Position numbers and translations under genes: made by a program
Shown: piece by piece, positions 30,234 through 37,331 of the stretch
How the letters are laid out: every line of letters begins with the position of its first letter
Position numbering within the stretch: the first letter of the stretch is position 1
IMG/VR virus record: IMGVR_UViG_3300035698_003640
Location: 1-39,430 of that record
From: a virus
Length of the DNA stretch: 39,430 bases
Strand: one strand, 5' to 3'
Notes under the pieces: generated by a model
Told to the model about the DNA's origin: nothing
What the model saw: only the letters and a program-made list of their open reading frames with translations
Database searches by the model: none

Positions 30234-31957
30234 TATTCTTCGTCCGCCATTTGTAATAACTTATCTTCCTTTGGAGCTTCAGGAGCTTGTTTGTTTTGAG
30301 GTTGTTGTAGTTCTGCCTGTTCCTGAGGTGTTAATCTAAATGGTGGTATATTATTATTTGATAATTTCTGTTTGAATAAAGGAGTGTTAACTACTGCTGG
30401 TTGAGCTATCATATACTCTAGAGCTGAATCAATAGCAGCGTTCTGTACATTCTTGTCTACACTCTCTCCAGTTGGGTTCATCTTAATACCATACTTGAAG
30501 TCAAAGAAGTTCTTACCTATTTTCTCTATTCTCCTATTTCTCTCTAAGTCTTTCTTAGCTTGAGTAATCCTTTGTATTATATCTTCTTCAAAGGCTACCT
30601 TGCCGTCTTTAGCTCTCTCTATCATATAGTCTTGGACCACTAGGTCTAACATCTTCTCGTCAAACATTCTAATATCCATTTCATCTTCCGACATTTCAAT
30701 TATATCTTCCTTATTAAATCCCTTAACTAGTGAAGGCAATATCTGTTCTTGTAGTATAAATCCCATCTTCTCTCCAATAGCAGTCTTTAAGTAACTAAAG
30801 GTTGACTTAGCGGCTCTAGCTGAAACTGCCAAACTTCTAAATGGTATACCTGAGGGGGGTGTCTCACCTGAAATGCTTTCATTGATATAGCATAACTCAT
30901 CAGCTTTTCTCTCTATCCTTTCAAGTTGTGCTAAGAAGGTCTGTATAAATCTATTATCTATACCAATCTGTTGCATATCTTGGCTATTGATAATCTGTCC
31001 ACTCACAGCTGACTGTAACATATTTCCGTTAGTGTTTGGGTCGGCTGTTCTAAGTAGCAATAAGGAAGCAATAGCGTTGCTCTCAGCGTTTTGGTTAACT
31101 AGGGTGTTCATTTGTTCTTGTAGTCCGAACAATCTCTCTGGTATACCTAGCCCTAACCATCTACCTTTAACTCTTTCACCGTGGAAGTCGTAGTAAGGGA
31201 ACTCGGTTGGCTTTCCGTTCTTAACTGGTATTTCATCTTCGGCTAGTATAACTTCCTTATCTCCTGCTCCTACACCGATAAAGTGCATATATTTAGCATC
31301 TTCGTATTCTTCTGGTTTATATTCTCCCCATCTCTCCCATACCTCATATTTATCATCTTCTGTTTCGGCTGTGTTATCTTCACTATCCCTTGCTTGGTCA
31401 GCTCTCTCTATAACCTCATCAACCTTATCTGGGTATTTACTTCTAATCTCACTCTCTGTTAAGTAGTGCATTTCAATAACAGGACTATCTATAATATTTT
31501 TAACAGTTGGGTCTAGGTATAGGTTTCTAATATCTACTTCCTCTATTCCTACCTCTCCATTGTCTTTATATATCTTCTTCCATACAGAAGTCCCATAAGT
31601 TGCTATTGAATTTGAAACGTCATCTAGGGTTAAGGCTAATCTATCTTCTTTAGCCCATTGTTTAAATCTAACATTTAATATCCAGGCCTGATAATAGTTA
31701 GTGTCTCCAATGCCTGTAACAACAAAGTCTTTAGTATTCATATCAACGGACTTGCCGTATAAAGGTATTCTCTGATTGGGTAAGTTCCAAAACAAGGCGT
31801 TAGGATCAGGACAATCCCAAAACTTATCACCTATATACTTGTTTATTCTCCTGATAGTATGAAATTGAGAGAAATTATATCCCTCAGTTAACATTACTGG
31901 TCTGTTTTTAAAATTTAAAACCTCTTGGCTTATTACTTCGCTTATTACTTTTGGCAT
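30233..31957 (-). CDS. Portal protein
   Basis: 574 aa. Elements typical of podovirus portals in order: FKQWAKEDRLALTLDDVSNSIATYGTSVWKKIYKD (early stem), NLYLDPTVKNIIDSPVIEMHY, EFPYYDFHGERVKGRWLGLGIPERL, the long helix LQEQMNTLVNQNAESNAIAS, RSLAVSARAAKSTFSYLK and MGFILQEQILP. The C-terminus is Gln/Pro-rich. A dodecamer at one capsid vertex, it receives the terminase. Follows TerL and a 100-aa protein in the usual order. Confidence 0.9.
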   Translation of the reverse strand: MPKVISEVISQEVLNFKNRPVMLTEGYNFSQFHTIRRINKYIGDKFWDCPDPNALFWNLPNQRIPLYGKSVDMNTKDFVVTGIGDTNYYQAWILNVRFKQWAKEDRLALTLDDVSNSIATYGTSVWKKIYKDNGEVGIEEVDIRNLYLDPTVKNIIDSPVIEMHYLTESEIRSKYPDKVDEVIERADQARDSEDNTAETEDDKYEVWERWGEYKPEEYEDAKYMHFIGVGAGDKEVILAEDEIPVKNGKPTEFPYYDFHGERVKGRWLGLGIPERLFGLQEQMNTLVNQNAESNAIASLLLLRTADPNTNGNMLQSAVSGQIINSQDMQQIGIDNRFIQTFLAQLERIERKADELCYINESISGETPPSGIPFRSLAVSARAAKSTFSYLKTAIGEKMGFILQEQILPSLVKGFNKEDIIEMSEDEMDIRMFDEKMLDLVVQDYMIERAKDGKVAFEEDIIQRITQAKKDLERNRRIEKIGKNFFDFKYGIKMNPTGESVDKNVQNAAIDSALEYMIAQPAVVNTPLFKQKLSNNNIPPFRLTPQEQAELQQPQNKQAPEAPKEDKLLQMADEE

Positions 31958-31990
31958 AATTTGTTACCGAACTTTTATTTAAAATTTAAT

Positions 31991-32293
31991 TTATTGTTTC
32001 AATTTGTAACGACAAGCTTCCCATAGAGCGTCTACTAATTCTTGTTCTACTTTAGTATGTTTTCCGTCTTTGAGTCCAACTCCATAAACTATCCCTCTTT
32101 TATCTTTATTACAAACTATTTCCTCTAAATCATCCCCTAGATATTCTATCATTTGACCGATTGAAAAAGGAAATCCTTCTTTTATATAAAATGGAAACCA
32201 TTTGTCTTTTTCTAGCCCCGCTGACTTTACCAATAATATTTTTTCTTTATCACTTATCTCATCCCATTGTTCTTTTGTTATGGTTTGTTTCAT
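31991..32293 (-). CDS. Hypothetical protein between terminase and portal (100 aa)
   Basis: 100 aa: ITKEQWDEISDKEKILLVKS, a FPFYIKEGFPFSIGQMIEYLG segment, and VEQELVDALWEACRYKL. This N-terminal ITxEQWDE plus FTIGQMIEFLG pattern is common in small phage proteins of unknown function. It overlaps the terminase stop by 1 nt. Compact alpha/beta, no catalytic motif. Confidence 0.65.
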   Translation of the reverse strand: MKQTITKEQWDEISDKEKILLVKSAGLEKDKWFPFYIKEGFPFSIGQMIEYLGDDLEEIVCNKDKRGIVYGVGLKDGKHTKVEQELVDALWEACRYKLKQ

Positions 32294-33621
32294 TATTTAA
32301 AATTTAATTTATTACTATTATTAAAATTCTGATTGTATACTGGCGTTGCTATTAGGTCGAACATCATCCTTATCATCAATGTATCTAAGTAGTCTGGACT
32401 TCTTCCTATGTTCTCTTTAATCTCATCCTTTGGTATCAGCTTTAGCTTACCGTCCTTGTCAGCATCCTTCCTTTTAAGCTGTCCTAATTCTTCTTCAATA
32501 CACTCTCTCATCTCACTATCTATCTTGGCACTAATCCTCATTTTCCTTTCCTCTATAATACTGGCTAACATATATCCGCATTGATCCTTTAGTGAGGCAT
32601 AGTTCTCTCTAGGCGTGGCAAATAGTATCGTTCCATTCCTTACTATCTTAGTTTTCTTAGCATCGGGGTTCTCTAGGGCACTACTATTAGCTATAAATCC
32701 TCTAGCTCCGTGTAAGTTGTCTAACAATCCTCCACCTACTCCAACCTCATCTATTCCTACGTGGCTCATTGGTATTCTTTCTTGTCTTACCCACTCCTTA
32801 ACCTCCGTGGTAGTTACATCAATCCCTTGCTTATTCCTTTTCTCTATCCTGTAACAATCATAGCCCTTCCAAAATTTAAAGATAAGACTATCCTTTCCAA
32901 ACCTAGCTACATCTATTGTTAAGTATTTAGTGTTATTTTCCTCCAAGGTGTTAGTGAACAAATCCTGTATAGCATCGTAAGTTAGTAGAGCGTTATCGTC
33001 ATCGTCATACTCCCAGTTACCGTGCTTTAATCTCTGCTTAGTTGAATAGTCTGTTATATCAGATAAGGCTTCTTCATATTCTTTAGCTGTAAAAGGGTTA
33101 TCTTTATATAAACTCTGTATAAAGGCATATTTATCTTCTAATATACCCTTCTTCCAAGGCTTATAAAATACTCTATATAACCAGTTCTTATTAGGATTAC
33201 AGGTTAAAAGCATCTTAGGTGTTATGTTTAGCTCCTTGTTTAAGTGCCTTCCTATTCTACTCTTTAATACATCAAAGGCTTTAAACTTTACCTCAGCAAC
33301 CTCCTCTATGAATCCACCAGTATATTCTAGCGACCCAAGTCTTTCATACATTTCATCGGTAGGCTTATAAGCAAGATCAAGCAAGTCAATTCTACTACCA
33401 TTTTTAAACTCTATATAATTATATTGTCCGTTAAGTTTCCAATCCTCTTTAGGTATATCGTGGTACTTACATACTTTAGTGAAGCTTACATAAGAACTAG
33501 CCATTAACCTCTTTAACTCATTCCTACCCATAAACCATTTAGTTCCAGGGTATATATAACAATTAGTCAGTAACCATTCACAGGCTAACCAAGTCTTTCC
33601 TCCACCAGCTTTTTTTATCAC
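32293..33621 (-). CDS. terL: Terminase large subunit, main part (split at Walker A)
   Basis: 442 codons from GTG 33621. AGGGKTW is the second half of Walker A. GGFIEEVAE is Walker B plus the catalytic Glu, LLTCNPNKNW is the coupling motif, and YLTIDVARFGKDS with IGIDEVGVGGGL are the nuclease acidic residues. The first 32 residues, up to FGGGA, are encoded just upstream in another frame (33618-33716). Removing 14 nt (33610-33623) fuses them as FGGGAGGGKTW, a perfect P-loop. As it stands the protein must come from re-initiation at the GTGA overlap, recoding, or an assembly or mutational defect. Confidence 0.85.
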   Translation of the reverse strand: MIKKAGGGKTWLACEWLLTNCYIYPGTKWFMGRNELKRLMASSYVSFTKVCKYHDIPKEDWKLNGQYNYIEFKNGSRIDLLDLAYKPTDEMYERLGSLEYTGGFIEEVAEVKFKAFDVLKSRIGRHLNKELNITPKMLLTCNPNKNWLYRVFYKPWKKGILEDKYAFIQSLYKDNPFTAKEYEEALSDITDYSTKQRLKHGNWEYDDDDNALLTYDAIQDLFTNTLEENNTKYLTIDVARFGKDSLIFKFWKGYDCYRIEKRNKQGIDVTTTEVKEWVRQERIPMSHVGIDEVGVGGGLLDNLHGARGFIANSSALENPDAKKTKIVRNGTILFATPRENYASLKDQCGYMLASIIEERKMRISAKIDSEMRECIEEELGQLKRKDADKDGKLKLIPKDEIKENIGRSPDYLDTLMIRMMFDLIATPVYNQNFNNSNKLNFK

Positions 33622-33716
33622 GCACCCCCTCCGAACAGCAAATATTTTACAGTATCATCCTGTAATTTCATCCAAGCTTCTTCTTGTTTCAGAGTTGGTT
33701 TAATATTTACTTCCAT
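33618..33716 (-). CDS. terL: Terminase large subunit, N-terminal fragment (32 aa)
   Basis: ATG 33716 to TGA 33620-33618. Reads MEVNIKPTLKQEEAWMKLQD, then DTVKYLLFGGGA and stop. EAW and YLLFGGGA are what precedes the GxxxxGKT loop of many terminases, so this is the real start of terL. The stop overlaps GTG of the main part as GTGA. A 12-bp inverted repeat (33620-33631 and 33718-33729) brackets this fragment, and its 3' arm covers the break. Confidence 0.75.
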   Translation of the reverse strand: MEVNIKPTLKQEEAWMKLQDDTVKYLLFGGGA

Positions 33717-33729
33717 AGAGGGGGCGCGT
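33620..33729. repeat. 12-bp inverted repeat bracketing the terL N-terminal fragment
   Basis: ACGCACCCCCTC (33620-33631) and GAGGGGGCGCGT (33718-33729) are complementary in 11 of 12 positions, and the odd one is a G-U pair in RNA. The arms are separated by 86 nt. In the mRNA the 5' arm lies directly before ATG 33716 and the 3' arm ends exactly at the codon before the in-frame stop. Confidence 0.8.
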
Positions 33730-33764
33730 TTAAGACTTTAAAGAATCGTGTTCTTCTTTAGCCG

Positions 33765-34106
33765 TTAGTTTTTAATATCTTTTTCGTTTTTAATAAAATT
33801 AAACCCAGTTATCTTCTCATTTTCGCTTGTTATATCTAGGCTATTGCCAAATTCCTTTTTCCTTTTCTTTTCTATATACCACTTAGCTGTATTAACATCT
33901 TTTAAGTTCTCATTTATAGTATTAAAAGCCTTTAAAACAGTAGTTTCTCTTAGTTTGTTACATTTATCTTCAAAGGCAGGATTTTCTTTACACCATTGAT
34001 AATAGGTTTTTCTGCTAATATCAGCGAAAGCACAAGCCGAAGTAACATCAGCTCCAAAAGCAAATGCCTCTTTTAGTAGGGTAACATTATCTTTATCAAT
34101 CTTCAT
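33765..34106 (-). CDS. terS: Terminase small subunit
   Basis: 113 aa. NVTLLKEAFAFGADVTSACAFADISRKTYYQWCKENPAFEDKCNKLRE is a helix-turn-helix of the phBC6A51/terS type, followed by an oligomerisation helix (VLKAFNTINENLKDVNTAKWYIEKK). It is directly upstream of terL. ATG 34106 lies exactly 6 nt after TATAAT (34118-34113), so this first gene of the 29-kb late operon is probably leaderless. Confidence 0.8.
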   Translation of the reverse strand: MKIDKDNVTLLKEAFAFGADVTSACAFADISRKTYYQWCKENPAFEDKCNKLRETTVLKAFNTINENLKDVNTAKWYIEKKRKKEFGNSLDITSENEKITGFNFIKNEKDIKN

Positions 34107-34112
34107 ATTATC

Positions 34113-34127
34113 ATTATACCATATTGG
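34113..34127 (-). promoter_or_regulatory. Late-operon promoter (leaderless) before terS
   Basis: Minus strand CCAATATGG-TATAAT, then 6 nt, then ATG of terS. The 15-nt core is identical to that before the scaffold gene at 26488. The weak -35 suggests reliance on the extended -10 or on a phage or host activator. Confidence 0.65.
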
Positions 34128-34130
34128 GTA

Positions 34131-35267
34131 TTATTTTCTTACTAATTTGGTCATTATTTCTTTTATCACATTAACAGTAACGGCATTTCCACACATCTTA
34201 TATCTCTGGGTATCTGATGTTTTTACTCTATATCCTTCTGATCTATATAATTCGTCCCAATCAATTTCATCTTCTTTTAGTTTATTTTTCTCTTTAATTG
34301 ATAAATATCCTTCTTTAGTCCAATCATCAGGGAAGCCTTGTAGTCTTTCACATTCTTTTGGGGTTAGTCTTCTGATTTTAGTTTCTCCTTTTATAAATGG
34401 CTGTCTATTGCCGCCTTGCATAGTGTTTAGCGTTGGACTTATTCCTTCTTCTGAATAAAGCCTGTCATTGGAATGCTTTGGTTGATTTAGTTGTTTAATA
34501 TAAGTTCCGTCAGTCGGTTGCTTTCCATATAGAGCTATAATTGTTCCAGAATTTTCGCCCTTCCCATTCCCATTATTCTTTGAGTAGCTTTGTCCGATAG
34601 GAAATACTTCTGGTCTACTTGTTCCTCTAAGATGTCCGACAATGAACACTCGCTCCCTGTTTTGGGGGACACCGAAATTTTTGCTGTTAAGCACTTGCCA
34701 TTGACAGTCATACCCCAATTCATCAAGCGTGGAGATGGTGGTATAAAACGTACGTCCTTTGTCGTGAGATAGAAGCCCTTTGACGTTTTCAAGGAGTAAA
34801 AGGCGTGGTTGTTTTTCCCTAGCAATCCTTGCGATTTCAAAAAAGAGTGTCCCTCGTGTGTCTTGAAACCCCCCACGTTTTCCTGCGATTGAGAAAGACT
34901 GACAAGGAAATCCACCAACGAGCATTTCAAAATCTGGTAAGCGTTTTGCATTAATTTTTGTGATGTCTCCATAGTTTTTGTGGTTAAATTGTTTGTTATA
35001 GACTTGGATGGCGTACTTGTCGATTTCTGAGTAACCAACACATAGTGGTCTTTCGTTAATGATGTTGTTATTGCATTTACTAGCTGGTCTTTTCTTGGTA
35101 CTAATTTCTTCCCCCTCCTTGGACTGAAATCTCTGTCCTTCGTCTCCCTGCGTATTTTCTTCGCCTCCTCTGTCCTCACTTCTGTTAGCATTACAAAGTT
35201 CTTCATAGGCTTGTTGTATTCCCAGTTCAAATCCTCCTATCCCTGAAAATAATGATAAATATTTCAT
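34131..35267 (-). CDS. C5-cytosine DNA methyltransferase (Dcm type)
   Basis: 378 aa with all main motifs: FSGIGGFELG (I, SAM), VGGFPCQSFS (IV, catalytic Cys), LLENVKGLL (VI), VPQNRERVFIVG (VIII), RRLTPKECERLQGFPDDWT (IX region) and QRYKMCGNAVTVNVI (X). The TRD is short. About 50 hydrophilic residues (about 23-75, SEDRGGEENTQGDEGQRF core) are inserted between motifs I and II, unlike a typical enzyme. It modifies phage DNA to C5-methylcytosine, probably to escape host restriction. It lies upstream of terS on the same strand, 24 nt away. Confidence 0.9.
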   Translation of the reverse strand: MKYLSLFSGIGGFELGIQQAYEELCNANRSEDRGGEENTQGDEGQRFQSKEGEEISTKKRPASKCNNNIINERPLCVGYSEIDKYAIQVYNKQFNHKNYGDITKINAKRLPDFEMLVGGFPCQSFSIAGKRGGFQDTRGTLFFEIARIAREKQPRLLLLENVKGLLSHDKGRTFYTTISTLDELGYDCQWQVLNSKNFGVPQNRERVFIVGHLRGTSRPEVFPIGQSYSKNNGNGKGENSGTIIALYGKQPTDGTYIKQLNQPKHSNDRLYSEEGISPTLNTMQGGNRQPFIKGETKIRRLTPKECERLQGFPDDWTKEGYLSIKEKNKLKEDEIDWDELYRSEGYRVKTSDTQRYKMCGNAVTVNVIKEIMTKLVRK

Positions 35268-35274
35268 TGACTTT

Positions 35275-35302
35275 TAGTGTTAGTATGCTATACTATGTGT
35301 AT
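35275..35302 (+). promoter_or_regulatory. Promoter for the lysozyme-like gene
   Basis: TTGACT, 16-nt spacer, extended -10 TATGC-TATACT. The -35 is one base from consensus. The 11-nt extended -10 is the same as at 2931-2940. It reads right into the plus-strand gene at 35321. Confidence 0.75.
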
Positions 35303-35320
35303 AACTATTAATATAAAATT

Positions 35321-35770
35321 ATGCAAATCAACATCATCGCAATCACATTCGTAGTAGCCTCTATGGTTATAGGAGCTAACTCATTCGTTCCTTATTATCC
35401 TATGGCTGAAATTACACCAAGCGTTTCGGTTGTCCAAGTGGTCGAAACTCAAACAACCGAGCTTAGCGTTCCAGAGCAAATCTCTGAAATAGCCAACGAA
35501 AAGGGCTTTAAGTGGACAGATTATTTGATTCGTTTAGCTTTTTGCGAGTCTAGGTTTAAAACTGATGCTAGGAATGACAATGGTTATTACGGAACTGATA
35601 GAGGTTTATTTCAAATAAACGACTTCTTCCATCCTGAAGTATCTACTGCGTGTGCTGATGATCTAAAGTGTGCGACTGAATGGACAATGTGGCGTATAAA
35701 TAGTGGGTATCAACACGAATGGGCTTGTAACAAAATTATTGTTAACAAGACCCTTGCCGAACTAAATTAA
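35321..35770 (+). CDS. Exported lysozyme-like / transglycosylase protein
   Basis: 149 aa. The N-terminus MQINIIAITFVVASMVIGAN is a signal peptide or membrane anchor. After a Thr/Val-rich linker comes LIRLAFCESRFKTDA (catalytic Glu in CESRF), YGTDRGLFQINDFFHP and CATEWTMWRINSGYQHEWACN, the fold markers of the SLT/lysozyme-like superfamily (E, GLFQIN, late Trp). It cuts glycan strands of peptidoglycan after export. It is the only plus-strand gene between 5.2 and 39 kb, with its own promoter, so it is controlled apart from the late operon. It could help entry, exit, or superinfection control. Confidence 0.85.
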   Translation: MQINIIAITFVVASMVIGANSFVPYYPMAEITPSVSVVQVVETQTTELSVPEQISEIANEKGFKWTDYLIRLAFCESRFKTDARNDNGYYGTDRGLFQINDFFHPEVSTACADDLKCATEWTMWRINSGYQHEWACNKIIVNKTLAELN

Positions 35771-35909
35771 TATCAACCATATCATCTAAGTTCTCTGGAT
35801 AAGAATCAGAAACAATAAGAGCCTCTTTGGAGTAATAGTCTTTACAACTATCACACCAATAGGCTTTTTTCTTTTTAGTTACCTTGTTGTAGCAAATTGG
35901 ACAATTCAT
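35742..35909 (-). CDS. Zinc-ribbon micro-protein (55 aa)
   Basis: ATG 35909 to TAA 35742: MNCPICYNKVTKKKKAYWCD, then SCKDYYSKEAL. CPIC...WCDSC is a four-Cys zinc ribbon. Its end is antisense to the last 29 nt of the lysozyme gene (convergent). Its start overlaps the methyltransferase stop by 4 nt, so it is co-translated with that gene. Confidence 0.65.
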   Translation of the reverse strand: MNCPICYNKVTKKKKAYWCDSCKDYYSKEALIVSDSYPENLDDMVDINLVRQGSC

Positions 35910-37213
35910 ATATCTAAATTATTATAAGCGTTTATTCTAGCTTCTGCTATTTTGCAATATTCTTCTTCTCTCTCTATTCCTATAAAGTTAAAGCCTTCTA
36001 GTTTAGCACCTATTCCAGTTGAGCCACTTCCCATATAAGGGTCAAGACAAATCCCGTCTTTAGGAGTTATTAGTCTTATTAAATATCTCATCAACTTTAA
36101 TGGTTTTACTGTGCTGTGATTATTCTTATTTTCTAGTTCTTCGCAACCTTTATTCCTTTCTGCCTTTGAAGCCTTGGCTGTATAAAAAAATCTTTGTGTA
36201 TCTTCAGGAAACCCCTCTACTACTTCATCACTTCCGTCTAAAATTATATTACTAGGGAAACGACCAGTTGGTTGTTTATATTCGCCATTCCCTTGCGGAA
36301 TTGAAAAACTTGTAGCATTTCTTTTGTCTGACTTCTTAGAAAATTCACCACCATTTAGATTATCTTGTGTAGGGACACGAGATTTATCAATATTTATACC
36401 GCCCGTTCCGTGTTTTAATACATTACTAGCTATTGTCTTTTCTTCTAAAGGTTTACGACATAAAGTCCAAATTTCTGTGCTGGGTTTTAACGCTGTGCCA
36501 AAGCCTCTGTTCCTTCGTATCGTTTGTGCAAACTGTTGCTCGGAAATAACATTAGATTCTCTATCCTGTTGTCCTGTGGGTCGTGGTTGATGTGATGTAT
36601 TACCTCCACTCTCTTCAATATTCTCCCCAGATGTTGCGCCATTATCAATCTGTGTTCCATTATGTAATTGTCCTTCCTTGCCATCTCCTGATACTTCTTT
36701 GGACATCTCACATACTTTATTGATTTGTAATTTCCCTTCTTTCTCCAATAAGTTACTCCACCTTTCCACGCTGGATTCTTTTCCATCTTCATCCCCTTCG
36801 CTGGGCATTTCTTCCCCAATCCGTTTGCTGAGTATTTTATTAGATTCTTTGCTCTCTCTATCCCGTTGCACTTGTAACTGCAAAAGTTCTGCTTCATTAT
36901 CTTTATATATATCTTTCTTTTTAGAAATTTCTTCTTGCAAGTTTGACACTCCACTTCCTTCCACTTTGTTAAATCTTTTGGCATATTCTTTTTTTAATGA
37001 TTTTTCTATATTATGTGATTTTGGAAATCCTGAGCCAAAATGCCAGAATATTAAATCTCTTATTTCAAATCCAGCGTCTTCAAGGTTTACTGCCATCCTG
37101 TGTTGAGTTCTAGTTCCACAAGCTATTAGAGCGTGTCCTCCTGGCTTTAATACTCTTAAACATTCTTGCCATACTTCTATTTGAGGAACATCATAATCCC
37201 ACTTCTTACCCAT
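35906..37213 (-). CDS. DNA methyltransferase (N4/N6, beta-type), C-terminal part containing a nested HNH
   Basis: 435 codons. FMGKKWDYDVPQIEVWQECLRVLKPGG follows the DPPY motif in intact enzymes (the F precedes Met 37213). HFGSGFPKSHNIEKSLKKEY and GFGTALKPSTEIWTLCRKPL flank the nested region, and HSTVKPLKLMRYLIRL with DPYMGSGSTGIGAKLEGFNFIGIE give motifs X and I. This is the beta arrangement (IV first, I last). About residues 77-242 are filled by the alternate frame of an HNH gene (36487-36984). The N-terminal DPPY fragment is encoded upstream (37227-37331) and is separated by a stop. Modifies A (N6) or C (N4); the base is not decidable. Confidence 0.85.
   Translation of the reverse strand: MGKKWDYDVPQIEVWQECLRVLKPGGHALIACGTRTQHRMAVNLEDAGFEIRDLIFWHFGSGFPKSHNIEKSLKKEYAKRFNKVEGSGVSNLQEEISKKKDIYKDNEAELLQLQVQRDRESKESNKILSKRIGEEMPSEGDEDGKESSVERWSNLLEKEGKLQINKVCEMSKEVSGDGKEGQLHNGTQIDNGATSGENIEESGGNTSHQPRPTGQQDRESNVISEQQFAQTIRRNRGFGTALKPSTEIWTLCRKPLEEKTIASNVLKHGTGGINIDKSRVPTQDNLNGGEFSKKSDKRNATSFSIPQGNGEYKQPTGRFPSNIILDGSDEVVEGFPEDTQRFFYTAKASKAERNKGCEELENKNNHSTVKPLKLMRYLIRLITPKDGICLDPYMGSGSTGIGAKLEGFNFIGIEREEEYCKIAEARINAYNNLDI
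36487..36984 (-). CDS. HNH endonuclease nested in another frame of the methyltransferase
   Basis: 165 aa: WKEVECQTCKKKFLKRK and NFCSYKCNG (zinc knuckles), NPAWKGGVTYWRK (NUMOD-like), then HRLIMAQHL, VEVIHHINHDPQDNRIENLML and NSLHKR. The HH...N...N...H layout is an HNH_3 nuclease. It lies fully inside the methyltransferase frame, offset by +1, and the methyltransferase frame has no stop across all 166 codons. It ends exactly at the start of the conserved GFGTALKP block. Homing endonuclease without intron or intein is the likely reading. Confidence 0.9.
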   Translation of the reverse strand: MPKDLTKWKEVECQTCKKKFLKRKIYIKIMKQNFCSYKCNGIERAKNLIKYSANGLGKKCPAKGMKMEKNPAWKGGVTYWRKKGNYKSIKYVRCPKKYQEMARKDNYIMEHRLIMAQHLGRILKRVEVIHHINHDPQDNRIENLMLFPSNSLHKRYEGTEALAQR

Positions 37214-37226
37214 AAAGGATATTCCG

Positions 37227-37331
37227 CTAATATGGAGGATCGCTCACGATGGAGTCAACACTATTTGTTTCAAGTGTTCTCAATACATCGAGGCAATCCC
37301 CCAGAATGATATTATTTTGTAAATCTTCCAT
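37227..37331 (-). CDS. Methyltransferase N-terminal fragment ending at DPPY (34 aa)
   Basis: ATG 37331 to TAG 37229-37227: MEDLQNNIILGDCLDVLRTL, then ETNSVDSIVSDPPY and stop. GDCL and DPPY (motif IV, catalytic) belong to a beta-type adenine/cytosine-N4 methyltransferase. Coding resumes 1 nt later in a shifted frame (GISFMGKKW). Deleting one T (giving DPPYSGISFM) or the 4 nt TAGC (giving DPPYGISFM) repairs the gene. It overlaps the HNH gene end by 20 nt. Base composition seems higher in G+C than its surroundings, suggesting an imported segment. Confidence 0.75.
   Translation of the reverse strand: MEDLQNNIILGDCLDVLRTLETNSVDSIVSDPPY

Noticed and set aside
34535-35230. 231-codon open frame inside the cytosine methyltransferase
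   Set aside because: It is the shifted frame of a well-conserved Dcm gene. Its tempting segments (such as SPKTGSECSLSDILEE) are simply the DNA for VPQNRERVFIVGHLRG read in another frame, so I treat it as a shadow, not a second gene.
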